From positions 62,001-126,000 of the forward strand of contig NJAL01000005.1 in the NCBI GenBank assembly GCA_002591725.1: a stretch of DNA of 64,000 nucleotides, given 5' to 3'. Below are positions 62,961 through 64,000 of this stretch, piece after piece. Both the position numbers and the translations under genes were made by a program. The DNA is from Candidatus Didemnitutus mandela. Its GTDB lineage: Bacteria > Verrucomicrobiota > Verrucomicrobiia > Opitutales > Opitutaceae. How positions within the stretch are numbered: position 1 is the first letter of the stretch; each line of letters begins with the position of its first letter. The notes beneath the pieces are model-generated. The model searched no databases and had not been told where the DNA came from. It saw nothing but the letters and a program-made list of their open reading frames with translations.

Positions 62961-64000
62961 GTCAGGAGATATGATTGCACGCCAAACACAGTGTGTACTT
63001 TCACCTCATCCTCATCCCCGAGCAAAACCCGTCCATGACTGAGACAGCCGAAACACGAAAATCTTACGATGAGGCCAGATCCATGGGTTAGTTGCTCAAG
63101 GGGGGAAAGGTTTCGGAAAATTCTCGAATTTTCATTAATAAAATCGATATTCAATTAGGAGCAAACGTAACGTATAGCCACTGGTAAGTAAAAAATGCCC
63201 TGATTTTGTGTCCCTTCTCGATTCGTCTATGCCACCGTGAAGAGCAATTCCGTTGCCGGGAAAACCGATTCCCTGAAACACTAGATAGTAAGCCACAATT
63301 TGCGTAATGTTTTCCGGATTCTTAAAGGTGCTCGGGAAAAACGACGGACTTGAAACCCGGCAATGTTGCGTGAATGCTCAAGGCTCCCATCATGACGACA
63401 CTGTAACTTGGAAAACTCGTTAGAAAATAGGATTCGAAACTCGAGCATAGGTTCGGTGCTCATCCAACTCGGAAACGATTTCCTTAGATCGAGATGTGAG
63501 AACTTGCCACCAGCGTGGTGCTCGAGGAACTTACCACCCAAACCAAGGAGACTTCACATTTTGTCAATTTGCTGCGACAAGCGTGCGTTCATGATCGCCG
63601 TCCAAGATAACCTGCACCTGCTGTGGTGCGCCGCATCCCGCCTAGGCTTTCTTGCCGAGCTTCATTGCTCGGCTACCGTTTCTCACCTATTTTCCTCCCC
63701 AAAGGATTGAGTGAGTCCTATAGTCTGGGAGAACGCCTAACCAAGCAAACCGCTCTACACGCACGTTGCATCCACCGGCATCCGCAAAGATATCGATTGC
63801 ACACTGAAGTGCGGTTAGAACATAGATGACGAAGAATTTACTTTTCCCGTGTGCTGCCGCGCCCCACCATTTTCCTCGGAAAGACCAGCGCTACACTGCC
63901 ATCGGCAGCGTAGCTACCACCGTACGGCTTTCTTGCGAGCGTATCCCCTGAAATCTCGCTCATTGTCAAGTACGCTATTAAGTTGGTCTCTAAGCCCTAC
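62960..64000. other. Decayed DNA, unassigned
   Basis: Minus-strand scraps at 63281-63541 (KFSHLDLRKSFPSWMSTEPM, EFRILFSNEFSKLQCRHDGS) with a continuation VFQGIGFPGNG in another frame look like a former beta-rich secreted protein, but I cannot name it. The plus-strand frames at 63408-63829 overlap these and are not convincing. The window ends in this region. Confidence 0.4.

Noticed and set aside
1..64000. A previously undescribed multigene defence, secretion or biosynthetic system
   Set aside because: All multi-gene clusters that can be read belong to known pathways. The unassigned stretches are too broken to support a new system.

Overview
Kind of organism. The window looks like a piece of a Gram-negative bacterial chromosome in advanced decay. 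Only 18 intact protein genes and 2 tRNA genes cover about 36% of the 64 kb. Most of the rest is recognisable wreckage of former genes, full of frameshifts, stops and internal deletions. Protein flavour and gene neighbourhoods (PEP-CTERM and beta-strand-repeat protein relic, TonB-dependent receptor relic, rpsP-trmD-rplS, ResB-CcsA cytochrome c maturation, pyrR-pyrB-pyrC) suggest Verrucomicrobiota, most likely Opitutaceae. Low coding density with a conserved core fits a host-restricted symbiont at an intermediate stage of genome reduction; tunicate symbionts of the Candidatus Didemnitutus type would fit. The taxon is an inference, not something the sequence proves.

Layout. 1-8600: decayed DNA with relics of a DEAD/DEAH helicase and a VF530-family protein. 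8632-12390: intact smc on the minus strand. 12400-15960: relics of a DHA2 drug exporter, a GNAT acetyltransferase and a CocE/NonD hydrolase. 15969-17402: intact FAD-linked oxidase, followed by a dead FMN 2-hydroxyacid oxidase. 18400-31000: decayed DNA with a dead acyl-CoA/ACP synthetase and a dead minus-strand cluster of adaptor, RND pump, TolC and AsmA-like protein. 31020-35828: intact tkt, rplS, trmD, rpsP and ychF. 35960-42250: relics of a PEP-CTERM/autotransporter-like protein, the pxpBCA 5-oxoprolinase genes and a lipoprotein. 42316-46604: intact resB, ccsA and an aminotransferase. 46650-48600: recN relic and AT-rich spacer. 48607-51566: intact emrB-emrA pair and tRNA-Val. 51790-57335: pyrR relic, then intact pyrB, pyrC, CPBP protease, thiL and tsaE. 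57370-59289: intact 639-residue protein of unknown function. 59496-59580: tRNA-Leu. 59640-64000: TonB-dependent receptor relic and unassigned decayed DNA.

How it works together. What survives is translation (S16, L19, TrmD, YchF, TsaE, tRNAs), chromosome maintenance (SMC), pyrimidine synthesis, the pentose phosphate branch, thiamine diphosphate formation (used by transketolase), cytochrome c maturation and one EmrAB-type exporter. What has died is mostly uptake, surface, efflux, repair, regulation and catabolism. That is the pattern expected when a bacterium comes to depend on a stable host habitat. I found no CRISPR array, intact mobile element, or convincing novel multigene system. The most unusual sequence features are a perfect 36-bp palindrome lying exactly in frame in the smc hinge region and a set of perfect short tandem duplications in the dead DNA.
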